Positions 17,793 to 25,139 of a stretch of DNA of 64,000 bases are shown here, piece by piece. Source of the stretch: JASGCL01 sp965262775 (GTDB lineage: Bacteria; Pseudomonadota; Alphaproteobacteria; JASGCL01); assembly GCA_965262775.1 (NCBI GenBank), contig CBDHFT010000006.1, forward strand, positions 186,001-250,000, read 5' to 3'. Position 1 is the first letter of the stretch, and each line of letters starts with the position of its first letter. A program made the translations under genes and the position numbers. The notes under the pieces were generated by a model. That model searched no databases and had not been told where the DNA came from. It was given only the letters and a program-made list of their open reading frames with translations.

Positions 17793-17990
17793 TTTTTAAA
17801 ATAAGCGGATGAGTCGAAAAGACCCATCCGCTTTATCCGTTTGCCCGACCTGATATTAGGAGAGAAGAGGTATCGGGGCAAAGGAATCTTGAGATAAATT
17901 CGCTTGCCTGCTGCGGCCTCTATGATTATTCAATATTTATGCCAGCTGCGGGGACAGATATTGTGCCAGCTGCCGGCTTAGGCAAGACCA
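17793..17990 (-). ncRNA. Candidate structured RNA or processed 3' UTR ending in a terminator-like hairpin
   Basis: This 365-bp intergenic stretch between the Cys/Met enzyme and the iron operon holds several pairing segments: CTTGCCT (17903-17909) with AGGCAAG (17980-17986), and CAATAT (17931-17936) with ATATTG (17958-17963). TGCCAGCTGC occurs twice (17940-17949 and 17964-17973). It ends on the minus strand in a 13-bp stem with a TTTTC loop (17803-17833). One pair is G-U as minus-strand RNA but would be A-C on the plus strand, which favours transcription leftward from the upstream gene. I do not recognise a known RNA class; a plain terminator with a structured 3' UTR is the alternative. Confidence 0.35.
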
Positions 17991-18032
17991 TGGCATGGCA
18001 CCAGCGTGATTTTTAATGAAGGCAAGGAGGGG

Positions 18033-19190
18033 TTAAGCTAAGGCCTGTTCCCAATCACGAATAAGATCCTCGTGATTTTCTAAACCCGTGGAGAAACGGA
18101 TAAGGTCGGGCGGCACGGTGGAACCTTCCCCCTCGACCGTATACCGATGTTCGGCCAAGGATTCGGGGCCACCGAGCGAGGTTGCGCGGCGTATCATTTT
18201 TAAATTGCGCACCACTTTCAATGCTTCGGCTGCACCGCCGTTCACATGGATCCCCATCAACCCACCAAATCCACCGTGCATTTGTTTTTGTGCCACGGCA
18301 TAATTGGGGTGGCGGGGTTGGCTGGCGTGCCTAATCAATGATATTTTTTTATGCTGGCTTAAGAAATCGGCAACCTGTGCCGCATTATCCGAATGTTTTT
18401 TAACCCGCAGGAATAATGTTTTCAGGCTGCGGGTTAATAAAAAACTGCTGAAGGAATCAAGCACCCAACCAAATAAAAATCGTTGGTCTTTTATACGCAA
18501 CCATTGTTCGGTTTCGGCCTTGCTGGTCACCGTGCCCGCCAGCAAGTCATTATGCCCACCCAGAAATTTGGTTGCCGAATGCACCACGTAATCGGCACCC
18601 AGATCCAGCGGGCGGGTTAGGATGGGCGTTGCCGCCGTGCTGTCGACGCATAATTTTGCCCCAACCGCCTGGCAATGTTGCGCGGCCTTGGCAATATCAA
18701 CAATATGATTCATGGGGTTCGATGGAACCTCGACCCATACCAAAGCTGGCTTATGTTGTTTGATGGCTGATGCCAAGGCTTCGTCGTCGCCACTTTTAAC
18801 CCATATGACTTCGATACCATAACGGTTGAGGTGTTGCGTCGCCAATTTGGGCAGGCCATAATAAAGCGAATCCTGGACCAAGCATTTGTCGCCTTGCGAC
18901 AGGGCAAGGAAGATGGCACTCATCGCGGCGGCACCCGAAGGATAAAGCAATGTTTCAAAGCCCCCTTCCAAATGGTTGAGCATGGCAGAACATTGGTCAA
19001 GGCTGGCATTGTCATCGCGCACATAGCCACGCTCGTCATGTTTTTCATATTGATCATTACGGAGGTAGGTTGTGCCCGTGTAGATAGGCGGGTGGATATT
19101 CCGCGTTTTTTCGTCATAAAAATATAACCCTTGGACAATTTCGCTTTCCAAAGATAAACCAGCGGGGCGGGGGGGTAATTTACGGGGCAT
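18033..19190 (-). CDS. Cys/Met-metabolism PLP-dependent lyase (cystathionine beta-lyase/gamma-synthase type)
   Basis: The 385-residue protein belongs to the trans-sulfuration PLP enzymes. It has IHPPIYTGTTY near residue 33, a LYPSGAAAMSAIFLAL phosphate-binding segment, D.TAATPILTRPLDLGAD and the Schiff-base lysine in SATKFLGGH (about residue 208). The C terminus has the SLGG.ESL and IRFSTGLE motifs. It cleaves or forms cystathionine or a related thioether, but which of MetB, MetC or MetY-type reactions it performs cannot be decided by eye. It is transcribed alone; the sequence before it has no evident SAM riboswitch. Weak context: lpxB upstream, the structured region downstream. Confidence 0.82.
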   Translation of the reverse strand: MPRKLPPRPAGLSLESEIVQGLYFYDEKTRNIHPPIYTGTTYLRNDQYEKHDERGYVRDDNASLDQCSAMLNHLEGGFETLLYPSGAAAMSAIFLALSQGDKCLVQDSLYYGLPKLATQHLNRYGIEVIWVKSGDDEALASAIKQHKPALVWVEVPSNPMNHIVDIAKAAQHCQAVGAKLCVDSTAATPILTRPLDLGADYVVHSATKFLGGHNDLLAGTVTSKAETEQWLRIKDQRFLFGWVLDSFSSFLLTRSLKTLFLRVKKHSDNAAQVADFLSQHKKISLIRHASQPRHPNYAVAQKQMHGGFGGLMGIHVNGGAAEALKVVRNLKMIRRATSLGGPESLAEHRYTVEGEGSTVPPDLIRFSTGLENHEDLIRDWEQALA

Positions 19191-19281
19191 GTTGCAAACG
19201 TGATAAAAACTATAGGTAAACTTGTATCAATTTTTTTTTCAAAAAACAATTGACAAGTTGCTTAACGGCGGGATTATTTTT

Positions 19282-20454
19282 TTATAGGTATTTGATTAAT
19301 TCTTGGGCGGCGCGGGTCGCGGGGTTGGGGATGCTGCGTAGTTCCTTTAAAGCCTTATCATATTTCTTTTTCATGCCAGCCCTGCCGATATGAAATTGCT
19401 CGGCGGCATGGTTGATAAGATTGACCACGGTGGCATCCTCCTGGATTAGCTCGGGCACAATAATTTGCCCCGCCAGCAAATTGGGAAGGCAAACATTTTT
19501 TATTTTTATTAACTTGCGAACGATAAATATTGTCAGCGGGCTGGCGCGGTAAAAAGCAACCGCGGGGGCACCGCACAAGGCAGCCTCCAACGTCGTGGTG
19601 CCCATGCAACATAGGGCAAGGTCGGTTGATAAAAAATACTGCCATTTCTTTTTGTAATCACTGACAACGCTGATATTGGGGACAAATTGGGAATCAGCGC
19701 GGCGAATTTTTTCTATCGCCTTTTTGATGGTCGACACCAAATGGGGCTGGGTATAAAAAATATAATGGGTGTCGGTGGGCAAGAATTTATTCTGGCTAAT
19801 AAATTGCGACAAGAGCGGTAGGCTGTGGTTGACTTCACGCACCCTGGACCCCGCCAACAATAATATTTGCGGTGGTTTGTTTTTCTGCGGGGTGTGGGTT
19901 TTCTTGGCCGCGGCAACCTCCGCCACCAGCGGATGCCCCATATAAAAGGTTTTTAATTTGGTGTCAGAAAAATAACGCGATTCAAAAGGATAAAGGCAAA
20001 ATAGCGCGTCAAATATTTTGGCATATAAAAAACGCCGTTTTGGTCGCCATGCCCAAATGGTCGGGGCGACAAGGTGGATCCTGGGGAAGGGTTCTTTCCT
20101 TAAAGCCCAAGCAACGCGTTTGCTGAAATCGGGTATGTCGATGGTGATAAGCATGTCGGGCTTTTCGCGCCTTAAAAACATAATGGTTTTGATAATCAAA
20201 TAGATAATTTCGCCCAAATGCGGCAGCAATTCCACCAAACCCATTCTGGCAATTTTTTCCATGGGGAATAACGATGCCAAGCCCGCGGCGGTCATTTTCC
20301 TGCCGCCAACGCCGACAAATTTTATGGTGGCGCGTGGATATTTTTTTGCCCAAGTTGCCCTGATGGCGGTCATCATGGCGCCGCCCAAATCATCGCCCGA
20401 TGGCTCGCCCGCCAAGATGGCAATTTTAATATTCCCGCTTTTTATTCTGTCCAT
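19282..20454 (-). CDS. lpxB: Lipid-A-disaccharide synthase
   Basis: The 390-residue protein starts at the ATG at 20454 (MDRIKS); an in-frame ATG 30 bp upstream only adds a non-conserved leader. LpxB joins UDP-2,3-diacylglucosamine and lipid X to form the lipid A disaccharide at the inner membrane. The family hallmarks are present: AGEPSGDDLGG at the N terminus, the VGVGG..M...G segment, ITIDIPDFS..VA, HLVAPTIWAWRP, LLLAGSR..EV and GTTTLEAALCGAPAVAFYR. It is outside the usual lpxD-fabZ-lpxA cluster. With kdsA it shows that the cell makes LPS. Confidence 0.95.
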   Translation of the reverse strand: MDRIKSGNIKIAILAGEPSGDDLGGAMMTAIRATWAKKYPRATIKFVGVGGRKMTAAGLASLFPMEKIARMGLVELLPHLGEIIYLIIKTIMFLRREKPDMLITIDIPDFSKRVAWALRKEPFPRIHLVAPTIWAWRPKRRFLYAKIFDALFCLYPFESRYFSDTKLKTFYMGHPLVAEVAAAKKTHTPQKNKPPQILLLAGSRVREVNHSLPLLSQFISQNKFLPTDTHYIFYTQPHLVSTIKKAIEKIRRADSQFVPNISVVSDYKKKWQYFLSTDLALCCMGTTTLEAALCGAPAVAFYRASPLTIFIVRKLIKIKNVCLPNLLAGQIIVPELIQEDATVVNLINHAAEQFHIGRAGMKKKYDKALKELRSIPNPATRAAQELIKYL

Positions 20455-20539
20455 ATTTATGTTGGTTGTTATTGCGCATGGCACGTTGGTTAAGAATAAA
20501 AACTATTGGCGTAACTTGCAAGCGATGATTTGATAAAAT

Positions 20540-20575
20540 AAAAAAAGAAGGGTTTCTGTTGCTGGGAAACCCTTC
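20540..20575 (-). terminator. Rho-independent terminator of the tmRNA gene
   Basis: Minus-strand hairpin: GAAGGGTTT (complement of 20567-20575) pairs with AAACCCTTC (complement of 20547-20555), and is followed by a run of seven T residues. The position just after the tag-coding piece of tmRNA fits its 3' end. Confidence 0.85.
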
Positions 20576-20929
20576 AAGACCCCACCTATCGGGTATGAGC
20601 CGACAGGAATTCTGAGATGCACTCTTAAGCCACTCTAGGCAGCAAGAGCAACACCCCTTTCATTGTCATTGGCATTTATAGCCTTTGAAGCTCTCTTAAC
20701 CCCTTTATTATAAATAATATCAAGGCGGCGAACTTAATACCGAACGCAAATCATAACCTTTATCACGCCTGTCTAGCCTGTTTCACCCCCATAATTTTAC
20801 CCTGTCACTTTGATTTTTTAAGTAAGCCCACAAGTTTTTTTTATGGTGGAGGTGCCGAGTACTGCCCTCGGGTCCAGAACGTCTATGCCGTTTGATTTGA
20901 TAGCGTCATAGTCCTGCCAAAGCAGAACA
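20576..20929 (-). ncRNA. ssrA: tmRNA, circularly permuted two-piece type (acceptor piece first, then tag-coding piece)
   Basis: Read on the minus strand, the acceptor piece ends in CACCTCC-ACCA (CCA at 20846-20844). After a short loop, the coding piece starts with GGGGGTG at 20790. The two segments form a seven-pair acceptor stem whose third pair is G-U, the alanine identity element, so the gene is permuted as in alphaproteobacteria. A T-like arm, CCGAG-GGCAGTA-CTCGG, precedes the 3' end. The tag reads ANDNERGVALAA and then TAG (from 20673 to 20635); it begins ANDN and ends ALAA, as proteolysis tags do. tmRNA with SmpB frees stalled ribosomes. Ends of the mature pieces are approximate; the outer limits use the promoter and terminator. 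Confidence 0.93.
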
Positions 20930-20935
20930 ATATAT

Positions 20936-20964
20936 GATATACTACGCCATGAAAAAAATGTCAA
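20936..20964 (-). promoter_or_regulatory. Promoter of the tmRNA gene
   Basis: On the minus strand TTGACA (complement of 20959-20964), a 17-bp spacer and TATATC (complement of 20936-20941) give a good -35 and moderate -10. The predicted transcript start near 20929 is about 80 bases ahead of the acceptor CCA, which fits the acceptor piece length. The plus-strand recG gene begins at 21016, so the two transcripts diverge. Confidence 0.55.
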
Positions 20965-21015
20965 TCTGCGCCCCATAACCACTTCGCCGCTTAACCAGCC
21001 TGTTTATCATCAACC

Positions 21016-23181
21016 ATGCGCCCCGCGATTTTAAATTCGTTATTTCAACCACTATCCAACCTACATGGTTTGGGTCCTAAATTTGCATCCCTGCTAACAG
21101 GGTTAGCAGGCAACAGGGTCATCGACATGCTTGGTAAATTGTTGCCGCAAAAAATTGTCGAAAGAAAAATAATAAAAAACCTGTCCGAACTTAACCCGCA
21201 ATTGATTGGTTGCCATGTGATAGTGCAGGGTAAAATAACCAGCCACGTGCCGCCAGAAAATAGTTTCAAAAAAAATAGACCCTATAAAATATACCTGGCC
21301 GATGGCACGCGCGCCATCACCCTAACATTTTTTTTACAGCAAGGGGCATGGTTAAAAAAACAATATCCCCCTGGGGCCGAGATGGCCATCAGCGGCATAT
21401 TGAATCAATTCCAAGGCGAATGGCAGATCACCCACCCCGAGGCCGCGGTGGCCGCGCCGCGCATTGTCGAGATTCCTTTGATTGAAACTATTTATCCCAA
21501 AAGCCAAAACCTACCGCAAAAAGTTATCCAACGTTCCATGCGCGAGGCTATAAAATTGCTACCCGATTTACCCGAGTGGTTGCCGCAACCCGTGATGGAT
21601 AAATATAAATTTCTTAGTTGGGGCGACGCTATTAAAAAAATTCATCAACCCCATCACCCCGATGATTTACGTTCCGATTCCCCCGCCCATATGCGCCTGG
21701 CGTTGGATGAAATTTTGGCATCGCAATTGGCAATAAAAAAATCGCGCGCCAGCCAGCAACCATTGGCGCAACCCCGCCAATGGATTTTGCCTGCCCCGCA
21801 ATTATTTCCAACTGCAGACTTGCCTTTTAATTTAACCAGCAGTCAAGAGCAGGCTATCGAAGAGATAGAGCAAGACCTGGCTTCGCAGAAAAAAATGACA
21901 AGATTGTTGATGGGCGATGTCGGCAGTGGTAAAACCATCGTTGCCTTTTACAGCATGTTGCGCGCCGTGGAAAAATGTTTGATAGAAAAAACACCCATGG
22001 TGCAAGTTGCTTTGTTGGCACCAACCGAAATTTTGGCGGAACAACATTTTCGCAATTTTGAACAATGGCTCGCGCCCATTAAAGAAAAATGGGGCATCAA
22101 ATGTTTGTTGTTGACGGGGCGATTAAGCAAAAAAGAAAAAGAGGCAAGGCGCGAAGCCATCAGGGCAGGCGATTGCCATGTGGTGATAGGAACCCACGCC
22201 ATTATTCAAGAAACCATCGGCTTTAAAAACCTAAGGCTGTTGGTCATCGACGAACAACAACGGTTTGGCGTCATGCAACGTTTATCATTGTATCAAAAAT
22301 CATTTTCGGATGACGATACCCCGCCCCCCGATATATTGTTGATGACCGCGACACCCATTCCCCGCACGCTAAGTTTGTTGCATTTTGGCGACCTTGACCT
22401 TTCGACCCTTAAAGAAAAACCAGCGGGTCGGCAAATTGTTGAAACCGCCATGGTCAATGAAGAAAGGTTAGCCGAGGTTATCGCAAGATTAAAAAAACAA
22501 ATAGAGGCAGGCAGTTCAGTTTTTTGGGTTTGCCCATTGATAGAGGATAGCGAGGTGATGGATTTACCGTCGGCCGAGGCGCGTTATGAATTGGCAAAAA
22601 ATTATTTTAACCACGACGAATTGGCTTTGATACATGGTCAGATGAAATCAAGCGATAAACAAAAAATTATTGATGATTTTAAATCGGGCAAGGTTAAATT
22701 GTTGATAGCCACCACGGTGATAGAAAGCGGTATTGATATTCCCCGCGCCACCATTATTATCATCGACCATGCCGAACATTTTGGTTTGACGCAATTGCAT
22801 CAATTACGCGGCCGCGTGGGGCGCGACCAAGTTTTTGATAAGGCGGGCGACAATAAGGCTTATTGTATTTTGTTATATCGCGCGCCGTTAAGCGATCTAT
22901 CGCAAAAAAGATTGACGGCGATAAAAGAACATAACGATGGTTTTTATTTGGCAGAAAAGGATTTGGAATGGCGCGGCGGCGGGCAACGTTACGGGTTGCG
23001 CCAATCGGGGTTTGATGATTTTCACTTCTTCGATATTTTTTTTCATCAGGAATTATTGGCAACCGCCACGCAATGTGCCGATAAAATATTAGCTGATAAT
23101 TTGTTGGATGAAGAAAAATATCAAATATTACTCGCCCTGCATGATAAAGACCAATCAAGCCATTTGTTGAAGGCGGGTTAG
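21016..23181 (+). CDS. recG: ATP-dependent DNA helicase RecG
   Basis: The 721-residue protein is a superfamily 2 helicase that remodels stalled forks and Holliday junctions. An OB-type wedge domain (about residues 50-160) precedes the motor. Motif I is GDVGSGKTIVA, Ia ALLAPTEILAEQH, motif III LLMTATPIPRTL, motif IV/V IATTVIESGIDIP and motif VI QLRGRVGR. The Walker B element is DEQQRFGV where RecG usually has DEQHRFGV, a single His-to-Gln change. The C-terminal part has the family's SGFDDFHFFDIF segment. Length is close to typical RecG (about 690). It diverges from the tmRNA gene. Confidence 0.95.
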   Translation: MRPAILNSLFQPLSNLHGLGPKFASLLTGLAGNRVIDMLGKLLPQKIVERKIIKNLSELNPQLIGCHVIVQGKITSHVPPENSFKKNRPYKIYLADGTRAITLTFFLQQGAWLKKQYPPGAEMAISGILNQFQGEWQITHPEAAVAAPRIVEIPLIETIYPKSQNLPQKVIQRSMREAIKLLPDLPEWLPQPVMDKYKFLSWGDAIKKIHQPHHPDDLRSDSPAHMRLALDEILASQLAIKKSRASQQPLAQPRQWILPAPQLFPTADLPFNLTSSQEQAIEEIEQDLASQKKMTRLLMGDVGSGKTIVAFYSMLRAVEKCLIEKTPMVQVALLAPTEILAEQHFRNFEQWLAPIKEKWGIKCLLLTGRLSKKEKEARREAIRAGDCHVVIGTHAIIQETIGFKNLRLLVIDEQQRFGVMQRLSLYQKSFSDDDTPPPDILLMTATPIPRTLSLLHFGDLDLSTLKEKPAGRQIVETAMVNEERLAEVIARLKKQIEAGSSVFWVCPLIEDSEVMDLPSAEARYELAKNYFNHDELALIHGQMKSSDKQKIIDDFKSGKVKLLIATTVIESGIDIPRATIIIIDHAEHFGLTQLHQLRGRVGRDQVFDKAGDNKAYCILLYRAPLSDLSQKRLTAIKEHNDGFYLAEKDLEWRGGGQRYGLRQSGFDDFHFFDIFFHQELLATATQCADKILADNLLDEEKYQILLALHDKDQSSHLLKAG

Positions 23182-23220
23182 CAAACAACAAACTGGGGGC
23201 AAACCTCGCCCATCATGGTT

Positions 23221-23952
23221 TTATGCCACATGGGCAATGGCTTTATTTTGTTCGGCAAAAATAACCGCGACACCCTGACGCGCTAGGGCGAGCATCGCCA
23301 GGAGGTCTTCATCGGCAAAGGGTTCTTGTTCGGCAGACAATTGCAGTTCCAGCAATTTGTTGGTGGTGGTGATGACGAAGTTGCCATCCAGGCTCGCCGT
23401 GGAATCTTCGGCGTAGTCAACATCAAGCAAGGGAACACCCTTGACCAAAGCAACCGATACCGCCGCCAATTGATATTGCAGCGGGTTGGTTTTTATAAGG
23501 CCTTTTTTTATCAGCCCTTGGCAAGCCAAATGTAACGCCACCCAAGCCCCCGATAGGGCGGCGGTGCGCGTGCCGCCATCGGCCGATAATACGTCGCAAT
23601 CAATTTTTACTTGCCGTTCGCCCAGTGCCACCAGGTTGGTGGCGGAGCGTAAGGAGCGGCCTATCATGCGCTGGATCTCTTTTACCCGTCCATCGCGCAA
23701 TTGTCTTTCACGTTCGGTGCGGTTTTCGGTGGCGCGCGGCAACATGGCATATTCGGCGGTTACCCAACCTTTTTTTCCACCGCGTAAAAATGGTGGCAAT
23801 TGTTCCTCGACCGATGCGGTAACCAAAACCTTGGTAAAGCCAAATTCGACCATGCAGGAACCTTCGGCAAAACGGCTTACATCGGGTGTAATATGGATGG
23901 CACGCATTTCATTTGGTTGCCGCTTGTCATGCCGCGTGTAAGAATTTGTCAT
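23221..23952 (-). CDS. rph: Ribonuclease PH
   Basis: The 243-residue phosphorolytic 3'-5' exoribonuclease matures tRNA 3' ends. Motifs seen include CMVEFGFTKVLVTASVEE at about residues 33-50, GWVTAEYAMLPRAT, R..EIQRMIGRSLR, IDCDVLSADGGTRTA and PLLDVDYAEDS, which hold the phosphate and RNA sites of the PNPase/RNase PH fold. The product is full length for the family. It sits head to tail with the initiator tRNA gene, which lies about 50 bp before its start on the same strand-independent spacer. No unusual features. Confidence 0.96.
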   Translation of the reverse strand: MTNSYTRHDKRQPNEMRAIHITPDVSRFAEGSCMVEFGFTKVLVTASVEEQLPPFLRGGKKGWVTAEYAMLPRATENRTERERQLRDGRVKEIQRMIGRSLRSATNLVALGERQVKIDCDVLSADGGTRTAALSGAWVALHLACQGLIKKGLIKTNPLQYQLAAVSVALVKGVPLLDVDYAEDSTASLDGNFVITTTNKLLELQLSAEQEPFADEDLLAMLALARQGVAVIFAEQNKAIAHVA

Positions 23953-24001
23953 GATTGTTATGTCTTAGGAAAAAGAGTGCGAAGATAGGTGAGAAAAAAT
24001 T

Positions 24002-24078
24002 TGGTTGCGGGGGTAGGATTTGAACCTACGACCTTTAGGTTATGAGCCTAACGAGCTACCAGACTGCTCCACCCCGCG
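24002..24078 (-). tRNA. Initiator tRNA-fMet (anticodon CAT), CCA encoded
   Basis: On the minus strand the sequence starts CGCGGGG and ends CCCCGCAACCA, giving the unpaired C1 x A72 that marks initiator tRNA. The anticodon loop is CTCATAA. The anticodon stem is TTAGG/CCTAA: G30-C40 and G31-C39 are kept, but the third pair of the usual three G-C pairs is A29-U41. The D arm (GAGC..GCTC) and T arm GTAGG-TTCAAAT-CCTAC are normal, and CCA is encoded. Confidence 0.96.
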
Positions 24079-24178
24079 TTAAAAAAGAAAATTTTTTTTG
24101 TAGCGATTTTTTTATATCTTTATCTGATAAGGATATAAAAAGCAAGACAAGCTTCTGGCGTCACTTCGGGATGTTTTG

Positions 24179-24544
24179 TTACAGGCTTTTGCCGTCAAAC
24201 AATTCGATATCCAGCGATGCAAAATCAATCCCTGGAATACAACGGACATTAATATCCACTTCATCGACTTTATCGGTTTTGGTGCGGTTGTTGTCGGCAT
24301 AAATTAATAAACCGCAAGTTTTACAAAAATGGTGGGTATACATGTTGCGGTTGGTAAAACTATAGGCTGCCAAGTTATCACCACCCGTTAGCAAGGTGAA
24401 ATCGCCCCTATCAAGCACCGCCCACAAAACCCCAGCCTTGCTGCAAAAGGAACAATTGCATTCCGATATTTTATTGGTATCAATGGGCGCGCGAAATGTT
24501 ACGGCTTGGCAATGACAGGACCCTTCGTGTATTTTTTTGCTCAT
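24179..24544 (-). CDS. GFA/CENP-V-family zinc protein
   Basis: The protein has 121 residues from the ATG at 24544, which overlaps the stop of the pncC gene by an ATGA, so the two are probably translated together; an ATG 15 bp upstream lies inside pncC. It has the cysteine pattern of the GFA (glutathione-dependent formaldehyde-activating, CENP-V) fold: CHC near the N terminus, CNCSFC, and HFCKTCG, which bind two zinc ions. Family names come from a glutathione-formaldehyde enzyme, but most members have no proven reaction, so the function here is open. The tRNA-fMet gene lies downstream on the same strand. Confidence 0.82.
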   Translation of the reverse strand: MSKKIHEGSCHCQAVTFRAPIDTNKISECNCSFCSKAGVLWAVLDRGDFTLLTGGDNLAAYSFTNRNMYTHHFCKTCGLLIYADNNRTKTDKVDEVDINVRCIPGIDFASLDIELFDGKSL

Positions 24545-25116
24545 GTTTCCTGTTGCCATAATTTTTCTAATAAGTCCATGGCGGCGAACAGGGCTTGTTC
24601 GCGAATATCTTGGCGATGGCCATCAAAATGATATTCCTGCACCAGGGTTTTTTTCTGTTGGTTGGCAACGGCGATGAAAACCAAACCATCGGCTTGGTTG
24701 GTGGCGGGCGTGCTTGTTATATGATAGGCCGATTTGTCCCCCGCCAAACCCGTGATGGCGATACCATGGGTAATAGCATGGGTAATGCCAACGCTGTCTT
24801 TATCGCCCCCCGCCGCATTGTTTGTCATGGGGGGATGAAATAACCCCAGGGCCATGTCGCGCGCCACAGCTTCATTAACCGCGCCGTCCCTTGCCAGCAA
24901 TGTAGCATCAACCCCCAAATAAGATATTTTCCATGAATTGTGATAGGTTATAATACCGCCATAAAAAACGTTGGATATCCCCGCGACCGAGGTGAATAAC
25001 CCACCCAATAATCCCCCCGTGCAAGATTCGGCGGTGGCCAACACCGCCCCGCGGTCGTGGGCCAGTTGCAAGCAAGCCGCGGCGCGTGATAATAATTTTT
25101 CGTTAAAGATGTTCAT
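24541..25116 (-). CDS. pncC: CinA C-terminal-domain protein (nicotinamide-nucleotide amidohydrolase)
   Basis: The 191-residue protein has only the C-terminal CinA domain, not the N-terminal molybdopterin-binding-like part. Motifs are ATAESCTGGLLGGLFTSVAG near residue 26, the FYGGIITYHNSWK segment, an AVNEAVARDMALG stretch, and AITGLAGD followed by GLVFIAVANQ. The Ser/Lys/Thr of these parts build the PncC active site, which deamidates nicotinamide mononucleotide to nicotinate mononucleotide in NAD salvage. A loop of about 15 residues (HPPMTNNAAGGDKDSVG) is longer than usual. It overlaps the GFA gene at its 3' end. Confidence 0.85.
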   Translation of the reverse strand: MNIFNEKLLSRAAACLQLAHDRGAVLATAESCTGGLLGGLFTSVAGISNVFYGGIITYHNSWKISYLGVDATLLARDGAVNEAVARDMALGLFHPPMTNNAAGGDKDSVGITHAITHGIAITGLAGDKSAYHITSTPATNQADGLVFIAVANQQKKTLVQEYHFDGHRQDIREQALFAAMDLLEKLWQQET

Positions 25117-25139
25117 TTGTTATTGGTATGTTTTCTGTA

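Noticed and set aside
17940..17973. CRISPR-like direct repeat (TGCCAGCTGC twice)
   Set aside because: Only two copies of 10 bp with a 14-bp gap; the unit is nearly palindromic and fits RNA structure better than an array. No cas genes are in the window.
22760..23191. Open frame of 143 residues antisense to recG
   Set aside because: It overlaps the conserved RecG helicase domain and has no recognisable motif; it is a shadow of the real gene.
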